A DNA stretch of 64,000 nucleotides from Exiguobacterium sp. BMC-KP (GCF_001275385.1 NZ_LGIW01000013.1:124001-188000); one strand, 5' to 3'; counted from the first letter of the stretch, positions 32,227-41,393 are shown. A program made the numbers and translations. Notes: generated from the sequence alone by a model not told the origin.

Positions 32227-34254
32227 ATGGACCGTTCGACCATTGATTCCTACGAAGTCGTCATTCAAGAATTTCCTTTACCCGCTTTCATACTCAATAC
32301 TGATTTGACCATCCGCTCTTGGAATGAGCTTGCCGAAAATCATTGGGGCTGGACACAACAAGAAGTCGTTGGTCAGACTGTTCCACTTCTGGAACGGGAA
32401 GACATGGCATTTAGCCAACAGATTTGGCATGCCTTCTTGGAACGCCGTCAATCCGTCCAATTACCGAATGCCTCCTTATTGCATAAAACTGGTACTTCTG
32501 TAACGTCAACACTTCTTTTATCCCCTTTGCTTGATGATACAGGAACCGTTATCGCTGCTTTCGCCTGCTGTATCCCTTCGGCTGAGCAGCAAACAAACAT
32601 GAAACCACTTTTTCAAGGATTGATGGATTTGCGTCATGCATTCGATCAGATCGCTTCTGTCGCTGTCTTCGACGCACGAGGGACGATCACGTACGTCAAT
32701 GATCAGCTCATCGATGTGACGGGCTATTGTTCTGAGATGCTTCTTAATCAACCTTGGTCTCTTATTTTAGATTCATCTAGTCCTGTTGTTACAGAGATTC
32801 GGACACAACTGCGCGAACGCAAAGCTTGGTCTGGTCGCCTTAGTCTCACTTCACAAACAGGCGAACGAAAACATCTACAAGCGACTTTGCTTCCAATCTA
32901 CGATGCAAACAGGATTCGCTTCCAACATCTGTTCATTGGGAATGACATTACGGAAACAACTGCCCTTGAAGAAGAACTTGATTTTTTAGTGCATCATCAC
33001 GAGATGACACATCTATTGAATAAACGAGGATTTTTGCGTGAAGGTGAAGCATTATTCCAATCTGCTGCTTCGCATGATCCGATTGCACTCATTTTGTTCG
33101 ATATCGATCGCTTTAAAGTCATCAACGACTCGTTTGGCACACACGTCGGTGATCAACTTCTTCAAGCAATGGCAACTCGTCTTTTACAACATACGACAGA
33201 TGTACTTGCTTTTCACCCGACGAGTGATCTTTTCGGTGTCTTATTACCTGCACCATCGAGCAACCTACTTTTCCAGTATGCTCGAAAATTACAACAAGCA
33301 TTGCAACGCCCTTACTACATCAATGGTCACTCGCTCATCGTTTCTTGTACATTCGGCATTACCGTCTATCCATCCGAAGCGAAAACGCTTGAGGACTTAT
33401 ATCGCCGTTCGGAAATGGCTCTGTATGCAGGGAAATCAATTGGTACTGGAACGATTCAGTATTTAACGCATGAGATGGATGCACAATTTACACGAAAAAT
33501 CCAACTCGAGCGTTCCCTCTTCACCGCACTCGAAGATCAATCTCTTTACCTTGCTTATCAACCAATCATTGAACTTCAAACACAAGTCGTTAAAGGCTTC
33601 GAAGCCTTATTACGCTGGAATCACACGGCGCTTGGAAGTATTCCACCAGACGAATTCATCCCACTCGCTGAAGAAGCCTCATTGATCACACCAATCAACA
33701 ACTGGGTCATCATTGAAGCATGTGAGCAGCTCGCGAAATGGCAACAGACGATCAATCCTGAACTGACGATGGCAATCAATATCTCACCGCATCAGTTCCA
33801 AAGTGACTCCTTCATTCGTACGTTGCAGCACATCGTAACAGAACGACTCATTTCCCCATCTTCGATTACGTTAGAGATGACAGAAAACATTGCGATTCTT
33901 CAGACGCAACGAACGGTCGAACGCATGCACCTCATTAAGTCGCTCGGTTTCCGCTTATCGATTGATGATTTCGGAACCGGTTATTCTTCTTTACAGTATC
34001 TTAGTGCTTTTCCAATCGATGAATTAAAAATCGATAAAGTCTTTATTGATGGATTGGCAACAAATGATCATGCCTTGCTGGATTCCATCATTCAACTCGG
34101 TCACAATCTAGAATTGAATCTCGTTGCTGAAGGAGTCGAGACTGAACACGCGTTAGCTTATCTAAAAACGACATCTTGTCAGTACATGCAAGGATTTATT
34201 TTCTCTGAACCCCTTTCCGTACAAGATATAGAAACGCGATTCTTAAAACCTTAA
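32227..34254 (+). CDS. PAS-GGDEF-EAL protein: c-di-GMP phosphodiesterase with degenerate GGDEF
   Basis: A 675-residue cytosolic signalling protein: PAS (about residues 10-120), a second PAS (about 130-250), GGDEF (about 255-415) and EAL (about 425-670). The GGDEF active-site loop, near residue 332, reads TSDLF instead of GGDEF, so cyclase activity is unlikely. The EAL domain keeps its key residues: EALLRW at 459, NISPHQ, EMTEN, IDDFGTGYSSL, KIDKVFI and AEGVE. The likely activity is c-di-GMP hydrolysis tuned by the PAS domains. It has no membrane segment. ATG 32227 has AAAGGAG 12 nt upstream; an in-frame TTG at 32155 has no RBS. It is a single gene closed by a strong terminator. Confidence 0.9.
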   Translation: MDRSTIDSYEVVIQEFPLPAFILNTDLTIRSWNELAENHWGWTQQEVVGQTVPLLEREDMAFSQQIWHAFLERRQSVQLPNASLLHKTGTSVTSTLLLSPLLDDTGTVIAAFACCIPSAEQQTNMKPLFQGLMDLRHAFDQIASVAVFDARGTITYVNDQLIDVTGYCSEMLLNQPWSLILDSSSPVVTEIRTQLRERKAWSGRLSLTSQTGERKHLQATLLPIYDANRIRFQHLFIGNDITETTALEEELDFLVHHHEMTHLLNKRGFLREGEALFQSAASHDPIALILFDIDRFKVINDSFGTHVGDQLLQAMATRLLQHTTDVLAFHPTSDLFGVLLPAPSSNLLFQYARKLQQALQRPYYINGHSLIVSCTFGITVYPSEAKTLEDLYRRSEMALYAGKSIGTGTIQYLTHEMDAQFTRKIQLERSLFTALEDQSLYLAYQPIIELQTQVVKGFEALLRWNHTALGSIPPDEFIPLAEEASLITPINNWVIIEACEQLAKWQQTINPELTMAINISPHQFQSDSFIRTLQHIVTERLISPSSITLEMTENIAILQTQRTVERMHLIKSLGFRLSIDDFGTGYSSLQYLSAFPIDELKIDKVFIDGLATNDHALLDSIIQLGHNLELNLVAEGVETEHALAYLKTTSCQYMQGFIFSEPLSVQDIETRFLKP

Positions 34255-34256
34255 TC

Positions 34257-34302
34257 AAAAAGGAAGTCACGGTAGATTAAAACCACCGTGACTTCCTTTT
34301 CG
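34257..34302. terminator. Bidirectional terminator between the EAL and antiporter genes
   Basis: A perfect 16-bp stem AAAAGGAAGTCACGGT with its complement around a 12-nt loop; A/T tracts serve both strands. Confidence 0.92.
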
Positions 34303-34310
34303 TAACATTT

Positions 34311-35705
34311 TTATAATTGAATCTCTCCTACGACCATTCCATAAACAGCTACTCCAGCTAATACAACAAGAATCATGCTCGCAATCCATTCATACCGTGA
34401 CATACCCGTCCGTTGCTGTTCTCGTTCTGCTAGTGCATAAGCAAGAATTCCTGGCGCATAGACTAATGCTGCAATGACGATATACCAGATTCCCGATGCA
34501 TAGACGAGCCAGATGGAATACGCCGATGCAATGATAGAGAAGAGCAACATTTTTCGATTGCGTTCTTCTCGCGATGTTCGAATGCTGTACAACGCTGATA
34601 ACAAGTACGGTAACAATGCACAAATCCCCGCGATACTCGATAGGACAAGATACGTTTGTGCTGAGAAGAGTGCGATACCTGCAACAACTTGTGTCGCGAT
34701 TTGTGTAATCAGTAATGCGCCGACTGGTGCTCCTTTACGGTTCGTCTTAGCGAATGCTTTCGGGAACGCACCGTCTTTTGCAACAAGGTATGAAATCTCA
34801 GATGCTAAAATCGTCCATCCAAGAAGGGCTCCAGATAGTGAGATGATCAAACCAATCATGATGATTGTCGCTCCAACTGGTCCAATCGCCGCCTCTAGTA
34901 CATATGCCATCGTTGGTTCTTTCAGTCCAGCCAGTTTTTCTTGGCTAAGGACGCCAAGTGATAAGACCGAAATAAGGATGTAGATGACTAAAACCCCAAC
35001 GAGCCCTGTTACTGTCGCCTTACCGACATCACTCCGATTTTTAGCACGACTCGATAAAACGACTGCTCCTTCGATGCCGACGAAAGCCCAAAGTGTGACG
35101 AGCATCGTTCCTTTGACTTGGTCGAAAATCGAACCAAGTTCTGTTCCCTCTCCCCAAATATCTAAATTGAACGTCTTTACATTAAAGGCGATCCCAACAA
35201 GAAGAATGAAAATCAAGATTGGAACGAGCTTCGCGATCGTCGTAATCAGATTGACGAGCGTCGCTTCCTTAATCCCACTCGAGACAAGCCAGAATAATCC
35301 CCATATGACGACTATACTCATGAGGAGCAGGAAGATCCGATTTTCTGCTGCGAAAATCGGGAAGAAATAACTAATCGCGTTAAATACGAGCGTGATATTC
35401 GCAACTGTTCCGATCCAGGCTGATACCCAGTATCCCCAGGCACTGTTGAAGCCGACAAAACGTCCGAATCCTTCACGTGCGTATGCGTAAATCCCGCCTT
35501 CAAGCTCCGGTTTACTGTTTGCGAGGTGCTGGAAGACTAATGCGAGCATAATCATCCCAATCCCTGTGATACTCCATCCGATGAGGATAGGTCCTGCACT
35601 TGCACTTTGGGCCATTGCACCAGGAAGGTTAAAGGCACCTCCACCGACCATTGAACCGATGACCATTGCAGCAAGCGCAAAGAAGCCGATTTTTTGCTGA
35701 TTCAT
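34311..35705 (-). CDS. Basic amino acid/polyamine antiporter (APC superfamily, arginine:ornithine type)
   Basis: A 464-residue APC transporter with 12 membrane segments. The first segment carries the substrate-site motif VIGSMVGGGAFNLPGAM, and ELEGGIYAYAREGFG with GYWVSAWIG are characteristic of the ArcD/AdiC-like basic amino acid antiporters; WAFVGIEGAVVLSSRAK is the TM6 signature. Arginine/ornithine or a related basic amino acid exchange is the likely role, but the exact substrate is inferred. It lies near rocD (ornithine aminotransferase), though convergent genes separate them. A promoter TTTACT, N16, TATAAT (35775-35802) overlaps the mgtC start region. Confidence 0.85.
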   Translation of the reverse strand: MNQQKIGFFALAAMVIGSMVGGGAFNLPGAMAQSASAGPILIGWSITGIGMIMLALVFQHLANSKPELEGGIYAYAREGFGRFVGFNSAWGYWVSAWIGTVANITLVFNAISYFFPIFAAENRIFLLLMSIVVIWGLFWLVSSGIKEATLVNLITTIAKLVPILIFILLVGIAFNVKTFNLDIWGEGTELGSIFDQVKGTMLVTLWAFVGIEGAVVLSSRAKNRSDVGKATVTGLVGVLVIYILISVLSLGVLSQEKLAGLKEPTMAYVLEAAIGPVGATIIMIGLIISLSGALLGWTILASEISYLVAKDGAFPKAFAKTNRKGAPVGALLITQIATQVVAGIALFSAQTYLVLSSIAGICALLPYLLSALYSIRTSREERNRKMLLFSIIASAYSIWLVYASGIWYIVIAALVYAPGILAYALAEREQQRTGMSRYEWIASMILVVLAGVAVYGMVVGEIQL

Positions 35706-35774
35706 GATGAGACACTTCCTTTTTTCGTATATCTATTACATCTTACGTATATTCATTCGAAAGACACAAAAGTC

Positions 35775-35802
35775 ATTATAACAAATCACCTTCTAAAGTA
35801 AA
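35775..35802 (-). promoter_or_regulatory. Promoter of the antiporter gene
   Basis: TTTACT (35797-35802), a 16-nt spacer and perfect TATAAT (35775-35780) on the minus strand. The -35 box lies against the RBS of the divergent mgtC-like gene. Confidence 0.5.
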
Positions 35803-35819
35803 GAAAGGATTTGAGACGA

Positions 35820-36503
35820 ATGAACTGGATTCATGTATTTCAGCTCGAGGACTTCTTAAAACTCCTATTAGCCGCTACACTTGGAATTTTCATCGGATTC
35901 GAGCGTGAAATCAAAAATAAACCGGTCGGTATACGCACTAGCCTCGTAATTACCCTCATCAGTTGTCTTTTAACCATCGTCTCCATTAAATCCGTTTTGC
36001 TCTATCATGATATGGCGACTCATGTTCAGATGGACCCCATGCGTCTTGTTGCCCAAATCATTACTGGAATCGGATTCATCGGTGCTGGTGTCATTTTGCG
36101 TCGTCCTCATGATATCGTCAGCGGACTAACGACTGCCGCCATTATTTGGAGTGCAAGCGGAATTGGAATCGCAGTCGGTGCCGGCTTCATCTGGGAGTCA
36201 ATTTTTCTCGTTCTCTTTCTCTTTTTCTTATTGGAAGGATTAACGTGGATGATGCGTCGCACTAATAATAGTCGCTTTGAGGCGAACGTTCTCGTTGCAC
36301 ACCTGTTACTCCCTTCCGGACTTGACCCGAAAGATATCGTTCTTGCCTTGGAGCGTAAAGGTGTACGTATCACGAATATGCGTTTACGTGGAGATCCGGT
36401 TCGATTGACTTTACGAATGTATTCCCCGCATGCACTGACCTTATTCCTACTTTATGACTATTTAAAATCACTCGGAATTGAGGATATAGACCTTGATCAG
36501 TAA
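35820..36503 (+). CDS. MgtC/SapB family protein
   Basis: A 227-residue membrane protein with the MgtC N-terminal domain: about four or five TM segments in residues 8-140, with the signature GFEREIKNKPVGIRTS, LVAQIITGIGFIGAGVI and GLTTAAIIWSASGIG. The cytoplasmic C-terminal tail (about 155-227) resembles an ACT-like regulatory fold. MgtC-type proteins influence magnesium homeostasis and F-ATPase in pathogens; the role in a free-living Firmicute is unknown. ATG 35820 is chosen because AAGGA lies 10 nt upstream and the TTG at 35811 abuts it. It is followed by the CodY-box region of the next gene. Confidence 0.9.
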   Translation: MNWIHVFQLEDFLKLLLAATLGIFIGFEREIKNKPVGIRTSLVITLISCLLTIVSIKSVLLYHDMATHVQMDPMRLVAQIITGIGFIGAGVILRRPHDIVSGLTTAAIIWSASGIGIAVGAGFIWESIFLVLFLFFLLEGLTWMMRRTNNSRFEANVLVAHLLLPSGLDPKDIVLALERKGVRITNMRLRGDPVRLTLRMYSPHALTLFLLYDYLKSLGIEDIDLDQ

Positions 36504-36504
36504 G

Positions 36505-36519
36505 AATTATCTGAAAATT
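36505..36519. promoter_or_regulatory. CodY box 1 upstream of the peptide-binding lipoprotein gene
   Basis: AATTATCTGAAAATT matches 14 of 15 positions of the CodY consensus AATTTTCWGAAAATT, just upstream of a TTGCAT, N17, TAAATT promoter (36524-36552). Confidence 0.65.
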
Positions 36520-36523
36520 TATG

Positions 36524-36552
36524 TTGCATTTTTAATCACTTTCACTTAAATT
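36524..36552 (+). promoter_or_regulatory. Promoter of the peptide-binding lipoprotein gene
   Basis: TTGCAT (36524-36529), a 17-nt spacer and TAAATT (36547-36552). Confidence 0.5.
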
Positions 36553-36566
36553 AACAATATGTTCAC

Positions 36567-36581
36567 ATTTTTCTGAAATAT
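36567..36581. promoter_or_regulatory. CodY box 2 in the leader of the peptide-binding lipoprotein gene
   Basis: ATTTTTCTGAAATAT matches 12 of 15 positions of the CodY consensus and lies just downstream of the promoter. Confidence 0.5.
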
Positions 36582-36612
36582 TTAACACTAACTCTCGGGG
36601 GGTCATCGTTCC

Positions 36613-38247
36613 ATGAATAAACCATCGAAAATCGCTTTTGCTGGACTATCCAGCATCGCGCTACTTGCTGTCGCTGCATGTGGGCAAGGAAATGACGAAA
36701 ACACAAGCGGATCGGATTCGAAAAACAAGAAAAAGGAAGTCACGCTCGTTTCAACGACGGATGTACCTCAGTTAGATCCGACGAAAACGACGGACTCGAC
36801 TTCCATCATCGTCACGAACAACGTCTTTGAAGGGCTGTATCGTCTAGATGGCGATAACAAACCGACACCTGGTATTGCAGAAAGCGTTGAAGTATCCGAT
36901 GATAAAAAAACATATACGTTCAAACTGCGTAAAGATGCGAAGTGGTCAGATGGATCAGCCGTCACAGCAGATGATTTCATCTATGCTTGGAAACGTGCAC
37001 TTGATCCAAAGACAGCAGCAGAATACGCGTACATTTTACAAGATTTAAAAAATGCCAACAAAATCATGGCGGGAGATGCTGAACTCGATGAACTTGGTGT
37101 CAAAAAAGTCGACGATCAAACACTCGAAGTACAACTCGAAGCTCCAGCCCCTTACTTCCTTGGTTTGACAAGCTTCCCAACCTATTTGCCATTAAAACAA
37201 TCATTTGTTGAAGATAAAGGCGATAAGTTTGCAACGAGCGTTGATACAATGGTCTTCAATGGACCTTTCGTTCTCGACAAGTGGCAAGCGAACTCGGGTT
37301 GGACGTACAAGAAAAATCCAGATTACTGGGATAAAGCAAGTGTCAAGATGGATCAAATTAACGTTAAAGTCGTTAAAGAAATCTCAACAGGTGTCAACCT
37401 CTTCGAATCAAAAGAAGTCGATTTTGCACCGATTACATCTGAGTTTGTCTCGCAATATGAAAAATCAGATGATTACAAAACACGTCCAGATGCTCGAATT
37501 AACTTCCTCCGCTTTAACCAGAAGAATAAAGCGTTAAAAAACAAAAACATTCGAAAAGCACTTGCACTTGGATTTGAGAAACAAGGGATTGCAGATGTCA
37601 TCCTAAATGATGGATCAAAACCAGCGAACTTCATCGTTGCGAAAGATTTCACGTTCACACCGGACGGGGAAGACTTCCGTGCGAAGTACCCTGATCTTCA
37701 AAGCTATGATGCGGATGAAGCGAAAAAAGCTTGGGATGCTGGCTTGAAGGAACTCGGGGTTAAAACAGTAGAATTCAGTATGCTCTCACGAGATGAAGAT
37801 GCCTTCAAAAAAGTTTCTGAGTACTTAAAAGGAGACCTCGAGAAACATCTTCCTGGTTTGACGATTAATATTAAACAACAACCATTCAAGAACTTCCTTG
37901 ACCTTGAATCGAAAGGCGACTATGATATTTCTACTGCCGGATGGGGACCTGACTACCAGGATCCGATGACATTCCTCGATATGTGGTTGACAGGTGGAAG
38001 CTTCAACCGAATGGAATATTCGAACAAAAAATTCGATGATCTCATCAAGGGAGCAAAACAAGAAGCAGATGAAGCAAAACGTTGGTCTGACATGCAAGAA
38101 GCTGAAAAAATGCTGTTGACAGAAGACTATGCGATTGCACCAATCTACCAAAAAGGTGAAGCTTACTTGCAACGGACGAACATCGATAAATTATACCGTC
38201 ACCCATTCGGTGCCGATATGAGCTTTAAATGGATGGAAGTAAAGTAA
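36613..38247 (+). CDS. Oligopeptide ABC transporter substrate-binding lipoprotein (OppA/DppE type)
   Basis: A 544-residue lipoprotein: a signal peptide with lipobox AVAAC (Cys23), a low-complexity linker (about 24-42), then the SBP_bac_5 domain with EVTLVSTTDVPQLDPTKTTD at its start and AKWSDGSAVTADDFIYAW near residue 120. Such proteins capture peptides outside the membrane for an Opp/Dpp permease. No permease or ATPase gene is next to it, so it is an orphan binding protein that must use a transporter encoded elsewhere. GGGGGG lies about 8 nt upstream of the ATG. Two CodY boxes imply repression when branched-chain amino acids and GTP are plentiful. A terminator follows. Confidence 0.93.
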   Translation: MNKPSKIAFAGLSSIALLAVAACGQGNDENTSGSDSKNKKKEVTLVSTTDVPQLDPTKTTDSTSIIVTNNVFEGLYRLDGDNKPTPGIAESVEVSDDKKTYTFKLRKDAKWSDGSAVTADDFIYAWKRALDPKTAAEYAYILQDLKNANKIMAGDAELDELGVKKVDDQTLEVQLEAPAPYFLGLTSFPTYLPLKQSFVEDKGDKFATSVDTMVFNGPFVLDKWQANSGWTYKKNPDYWDKASVKMDQINVKVVKEISTGVNLFESKEVDFAPITSEFVSQYEKSDDYKTRPDARINFLRFNQKNKALKNKNIRKALALGFEKQGIADVILNDGSKPANFIVAKDFTFTPDGEDFRAKYPDLQSYDADEAKKAWDAGLKELGVKTVEFSMLSRDEDAFKKVSEYLKGDLEKHLPGLTINIKQQPFKNFLDLESKGDYDISTAGWGPDYQDPMTFLDMWLTGGSFNRMEYSNKKFDDLIKGAKQEADEAKRWSDMQEAEKMLLTEDYAIAPIYQKGEAYLQRTNIDKLYRHPFGADMSFKWMEVK

Positions 38248-38266
38248 AACCTTTAAATCAATCATG

Positions 38267-38302
38267 AACAAGTGGTGGACCTTGTCCGCTACTTGTTTTT
38301 TG
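38267..38302 (+). terminator. Terminator of the peptide-binding lipoprotein gene
   Basis: AACAAGTGGTGGAC paired with GTCCGCTACTTGTT (one mismatch) and followed by T residues. Confidence 0.8.
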
Positions 38303-38321
38303 TTTACAGACGTTCATTTCT

Positions 38322-38365
38322 AAAAACAACAAAGACCCCTTCTGACGGAGCCATCGGGGGTCTTT
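38322..38365 (-). terminator. Terminator of the 85-aa protein gene
   Basis: AAAGACCCC/GGGGTCTTT stem, overlapping the stop codon at 38364, followed on the minus strand by a T-rich tail. Confidence 0.7.
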
Positions 38366-38621
38366 ACTGTGCGATTTGTTTGTAAAAAGCAATCTCTTCA
38401 TCCTGTCCTTCTTCCACGGCTCGAAAGAATTCCGCGAAGTATGCATAGAGTACGGTACGTTCTTCATACGTCGGTCTAGCTTGACGAATGACGGAAAATG
38501 CAAGATTTCGTAACTGACGCTTTGTCCGTCGATGTGTCGGTAGTGCATGGAACTGACGAGTAAATGAACGATAAACATCTGCAATCAAAGCTTCATGTCC
38601 TTCAAAATAGGATTTATCCAT
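38364..38621 (-). CDS. Conserved-looking hypothetical protein (85 aa)
   Basis: An 85-residue, basic, helical-looking protein (MDKSYFEGHEALIADVYRSF...) without signal peptide, membrane segment or recognised motif. A repeated basic patch THRRTKRQLRNL lies near residue 30-40, and the C-terminal half is acidic with many aromatic residues. It is preceded by AAAGGAGATCATG at 9-10 nt, a good RBS, and ended by a terminator, so it is likely expressed as a single gene. I do not recognise the family. Confidence 0.7.
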   Translation of the reverse strand: MDKSYFEGHEALIADVYRSFTRQFHALPTHRRTKRQLRNLAFSVIRQARPTYEERTVLYAYFAEFFRAVEEGQDEEIAFYKQIAQ

Positions 38622-38838
38622 TAATCATGATCTCCTTTCTCATTTTGTTGTCCTACTATCTTCTACGGCATTCCGAGATAAAAGTTTCATCATAAGTGAG
38701 ATTTCTCACAAATGATATAGAACTTACTATAACAAGCTTTCCAAAATGATTCAACATCCAAACTATTAAGTTTCATTAAGGATTTCTAGCCCTTTTGTAA
38801 AGTAGCTTATTTTGATTCTAACGCACAACAATCGATAT

Positions 38839-38872
38839 AAAAACGGTCTGAGTCCCGGAATGAGACTCAGAC
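38839..38872 (-). terminator. Terminator of adenine deaminase gene
   Basis: A perfect 9-bp stem GTCTGAGTC/GACTCAGAC, followed on the minus strand by CGTTTTTAT. The 263-bp gap 38622-38884 holds nothing else I can name. Confidence 0.85.
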
Positions 38873-38884
38873 TCGCGACGGACA

Positions 38885-40618
38885 TTAATCTGCCTGGACC
38901 GAAATATGCTGGAAGTGTTTCACGTCGAATAACCCACTGTCGGTCAGTTTCAACTCGGGAATGACGGGCAAGCAAAGGAAAGACATCGTCAAATACGGAT
39001 TGAACGAACGATCGGCTTCTAACACATCGAGCGCATCGTTTAACGCTTCGAGTGTATCTCCGACTTCTTGGAACGGACGATTTGTCATCAGCCCAGCGAT
39101 TTCAAGTGGTAACTCAGCAAGGACCTCTTGACCGTTAACAGCGATGACACCGCCACCTGCTTGAACGAGACGTTCTGCAGCGAGTTGCATCTCTTCGTCC
39201 GATGCACCGACGATGACGAGATTATGCGAATCATGAGCAACGGTTGCTGCAATCGCGCCGCGTTTCATCTTGAAACCTTTAACGATGCCGACTGCCGAGA
39301 AGGCTGTCCCGTGATGACGTTCAATAACAGCGATCTTCAATAGATCCTGCTCTGGGACTGGTACAAAGTGTCCGTCTTGAAGCGGGACGTCGAGAATCAA
39401 GTGCTCCGTGACGATACTTTTCGGAATAACTCCGATGACATGGGCACGTGATGAATCAAGCGGGAGTGCAAACACTTCTGGCGTAATCGGTTTTGTATTC
39501 AATGTTCCACGTAAGGATTCCGGGACATGCGCACGTCGCACTGGTCGGATCGTCTTCCCTGCTCGTGCGACACAGTTCCCTTGAATATAGACCTCGTCAA
39601 TAACGACGTTATCTGCATCCGATAACAAGACAAAGTCCGCCCGGCGTCCCGGTACGATGGCTCCACGATCGTCTAAACGATACGCATTCGTCGCGTGCAA
39701 CGATGCCATTGCATATGCTGTCTCGCGTTTAATCCCATGACGGATTGCATAGCGGATATTGTAGTCAATCGTTCCCTCACGTAATGTATCGTCCAGATGC
39801 TTATCATCCGTACAGAAGAGGAAACGACTCGCATTACTTTCTGTCACGGCATCGAGTACTTCTTTTAAGTTTCGGGCTGCCGAACCTTCGCGTACCTCGA
39901 CATATAGACCGCGACGAGCTCGGACAATCGCATCTTCCTTGCTGACGGACTCATGATCCGTTCGAATCCCAGCGACACCATAAATGTTGATCTCACGCGG
40001 TCCTAGTCCTGCTGCGTGACCATCGACGAGTTTTCCTGCGTCTTCAATCTGTTTGATTTTTTGGAGCATGTCACGATCGGCTCGTTCAACAGCTGGATAA
40101 TCCATGACTTCTCCTAAACCATGGACACCCGGGTGATCGACGAACGGCGCAAGTGCTGCCGCGTCAAGTGATGCCCCAGCATGTTCAAACGAAGTCGCTG
40201 GTACACAGCTCGGTAACATCATGCGGACATCAAGTGCGAGTCCCTCTGCATCATCTAGCATGAAGGATAATCCTTCCGCGCCTTTAACATTTGCGATCTC
40301 ATGCGGATCGGCGATGATCGTCGTCACTCCTAACGGTAAAATTGCTTGCTCATACTCACTCGGTGGTACCATCGATGATTCAATATGGACATGGGCATCG
40401 ACGAAACTTGGCGCGATGAAGAGACCTTCTCCCGGACGATTCTCGATTCCTTCATATCCTTCTCCGACAGCAGCGATATAGCCTGAATCAATCGCTACGT
40501 CCGCTGTATAGGTCTCACGTGTCATGACATCAATGACTGAAATATTCTGATAGACGATAGCCGCTTTCTCTTTTTTTGCAGCAATCGCGATCAATCGTTC
40601 GCGCACTGTTTGTTCCAT
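38885..40618 (-). CDS. ade: Adenine deaminase (Ade/AdeC, amidohydrolase superfamily)
   Basis: A 577-residue metalloenzyme that deaminates adenine to hypoxanthine for purine salvage. The binuclear metal motif FVDAHVHIESS is at about residues 71-81, DPHEIANV at about 105-112 and LVDGHAAGLGP, CTDDKH complete the active site; the C-terminal domain has RHHGTAF and VAHDSHN. The family length (about 575-580) fits. The ATG at 40616-40618 has CAGGAGGAG upstream. It is a single gene, with an inverted repeat at 40633-40660 in the short gap before the divergent gamma carbonic anhydrase gene. Confidence 0.95.
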   Translation of the reverse strand: MEQTVRERLIAIAAKKEKAAIVYQNISVIDVMTRETYTADVAIDSGYIAAVGEGYEGIENRPGEGLFIAPSFVDAHVHIESSMVPPSEYEQAILPLGVTTIIADPHEIANVKGAEGLSFMLDDAEGLALDVRMMLPSCVPATSFEHAGASLDAAALAPFVDHPGVHGLGEVMDYPAVERADRDMLQKIKQIEDAGKLVDGHAAGLGPREINIYGVAGIRTDHESVSKEDAIVRARRGLYVEVREGSAARNLKEVLDAVTESNASRFLFCTDDKHLDDTLREGTIDYNIRYAIRHGIKRETAYAMASLHATNAYRLDDRGAIVPGRRADFVLLSDADNVVIDEVYIQGNCVARAGKTIRPVRRAHVPESLRGTLNTKPITPEVFALPLDSSRAHVIGVIPKSIVTEHLILDVPLQDGHFVPVPEQDLLKIAVIERHHGTAFSAVGIVKGFKMKRGAIAATVAHDSHNLVIVGASDEEMQLAAERLVQAGGGVIAVNGQEVLAELPLEIAGLMTNRPFQEVGDTLEALNDALDVLEADRSFNPYLTMSFLCLPVIPELKLTDSGLFDVKHFQHISVQAD

Positions 40619-40632
40619 CCTGTCTCCTCCTG

Positions 40633-40660
40633 TTGTAAGCGTATTTTTACCATCTTACAA
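40633..40660. promoter_or_regulatory. Inverted repeat between ade and the carbonic anhydrase gene
   Basis: TTGTAAG (40633-40639) and CTTACAA (40654-40660) are exact reverse complements separated by 14 nt, 15-43 bp upstream of ade. It may be an operator for purine control; no consensus was recognised. Confidence 0.4.
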
Positions 40661-40742
40661 TTACTTTGGAAGCTGTTGCAATTTATTTTTTGTAACGTCA
40701 AGATGAAAGAGTATTGATTTAATGTCTGAGGGGGAAAAACGC

Positions 40743-41282
40743 ATGAAATATCGTGTCGGTTCACTTATTCCAAACATCGATCCATCTGTTTATTTAGCGG
40801 ATGGATCAAAAGTCATCGGTGAAGTTTCGATCGGAAAAGACTCATCCGTCTGGTTCAATACAGTCATCCGGGGAGATGAAGGTCCGATTCAAATCGGGGA
40901 ACGTGTTAACATTCAAGATGGTTCGATGATTCATCAGTATGAAGGGTATCCGACCATCATTGAAGATGAGGTGACGATTGGTCATATGGCGATGATCCAT
41001 GGTGGCATCATTCGAAAAGGCGCATTGATTGGGATGTCGGCGACGATTCTCGATGAAGCTGAGATCGGAGAAGGTGCATTCGTCGCTGCGGGGAGCCTTG
41101 TTCCACCGAAAATGAAAGTCCCAGCAGGCGCGATGGTCATGGGTGTCCCAGCAAAAATCGTCCGGGATATCAGTGACCATGATCGCTTCATCATGGAACG
41201 GACGGTGCGAAAATACGTCAAACGAGGTCAGCAGTATGCCGACAGTTGCGAGGCGATTGAAGAAGATTTGACAAGTTTGTGA
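40743..41282 (+). CDS. Gamma carbonic anhydrase family protein
   Basis: A 179-residue left-handed beta-helix protein with hexapeptide repeats (VTIGHMAMIHGGIIRKGALIG region split over residues 85-110). The Zn ligands of gamma carbonic anhydrases fit His79 (MIHQYEG), His92 (IGHMAMI) and His97 (MIHGGI). Relatives are Bacillus YtoA and E. coli YrdA; many have no measurable carbonate activity. The start MKYRVGS at 40743 has GAGGGGG upstream, better than the in-frame ATG at 40722, which would lack an RBS. It is a single gene. Confidence 0.9.
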   Translation: MKYRVGSLIPNIDPSVYLADGSKVIGEVSIGKDSSVWFNTVIRGDEGPIQIGERVNIQDGSMIHQYEGYPTIIEDEVTIGHMAMIHGGIIRKGALIGMSATILDEAEIGEGAFVAAGSLVPPKMKVPAGAMVMGVPAKIVRDISDHDRFIMERTVRKYVKRGQQYADSCEAIEEDLTSL

Positions 41283-41393
41283 GAACGTTTACAAAGTTCA
41301 CGGGTTCTTAACACCTCCCCTCTTCCGTCTTTACAATTCTTCCGTACACTAAGGATGTAAGAGATGAATCAAGACACAGAGAGGGGATTTTAT

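Noticed and set aside
35740-35760. ARG box upstream of the arginine/ornithine-type antiporter
   Set aside because: Only one ATTCA half-site is present; the other half does not match.
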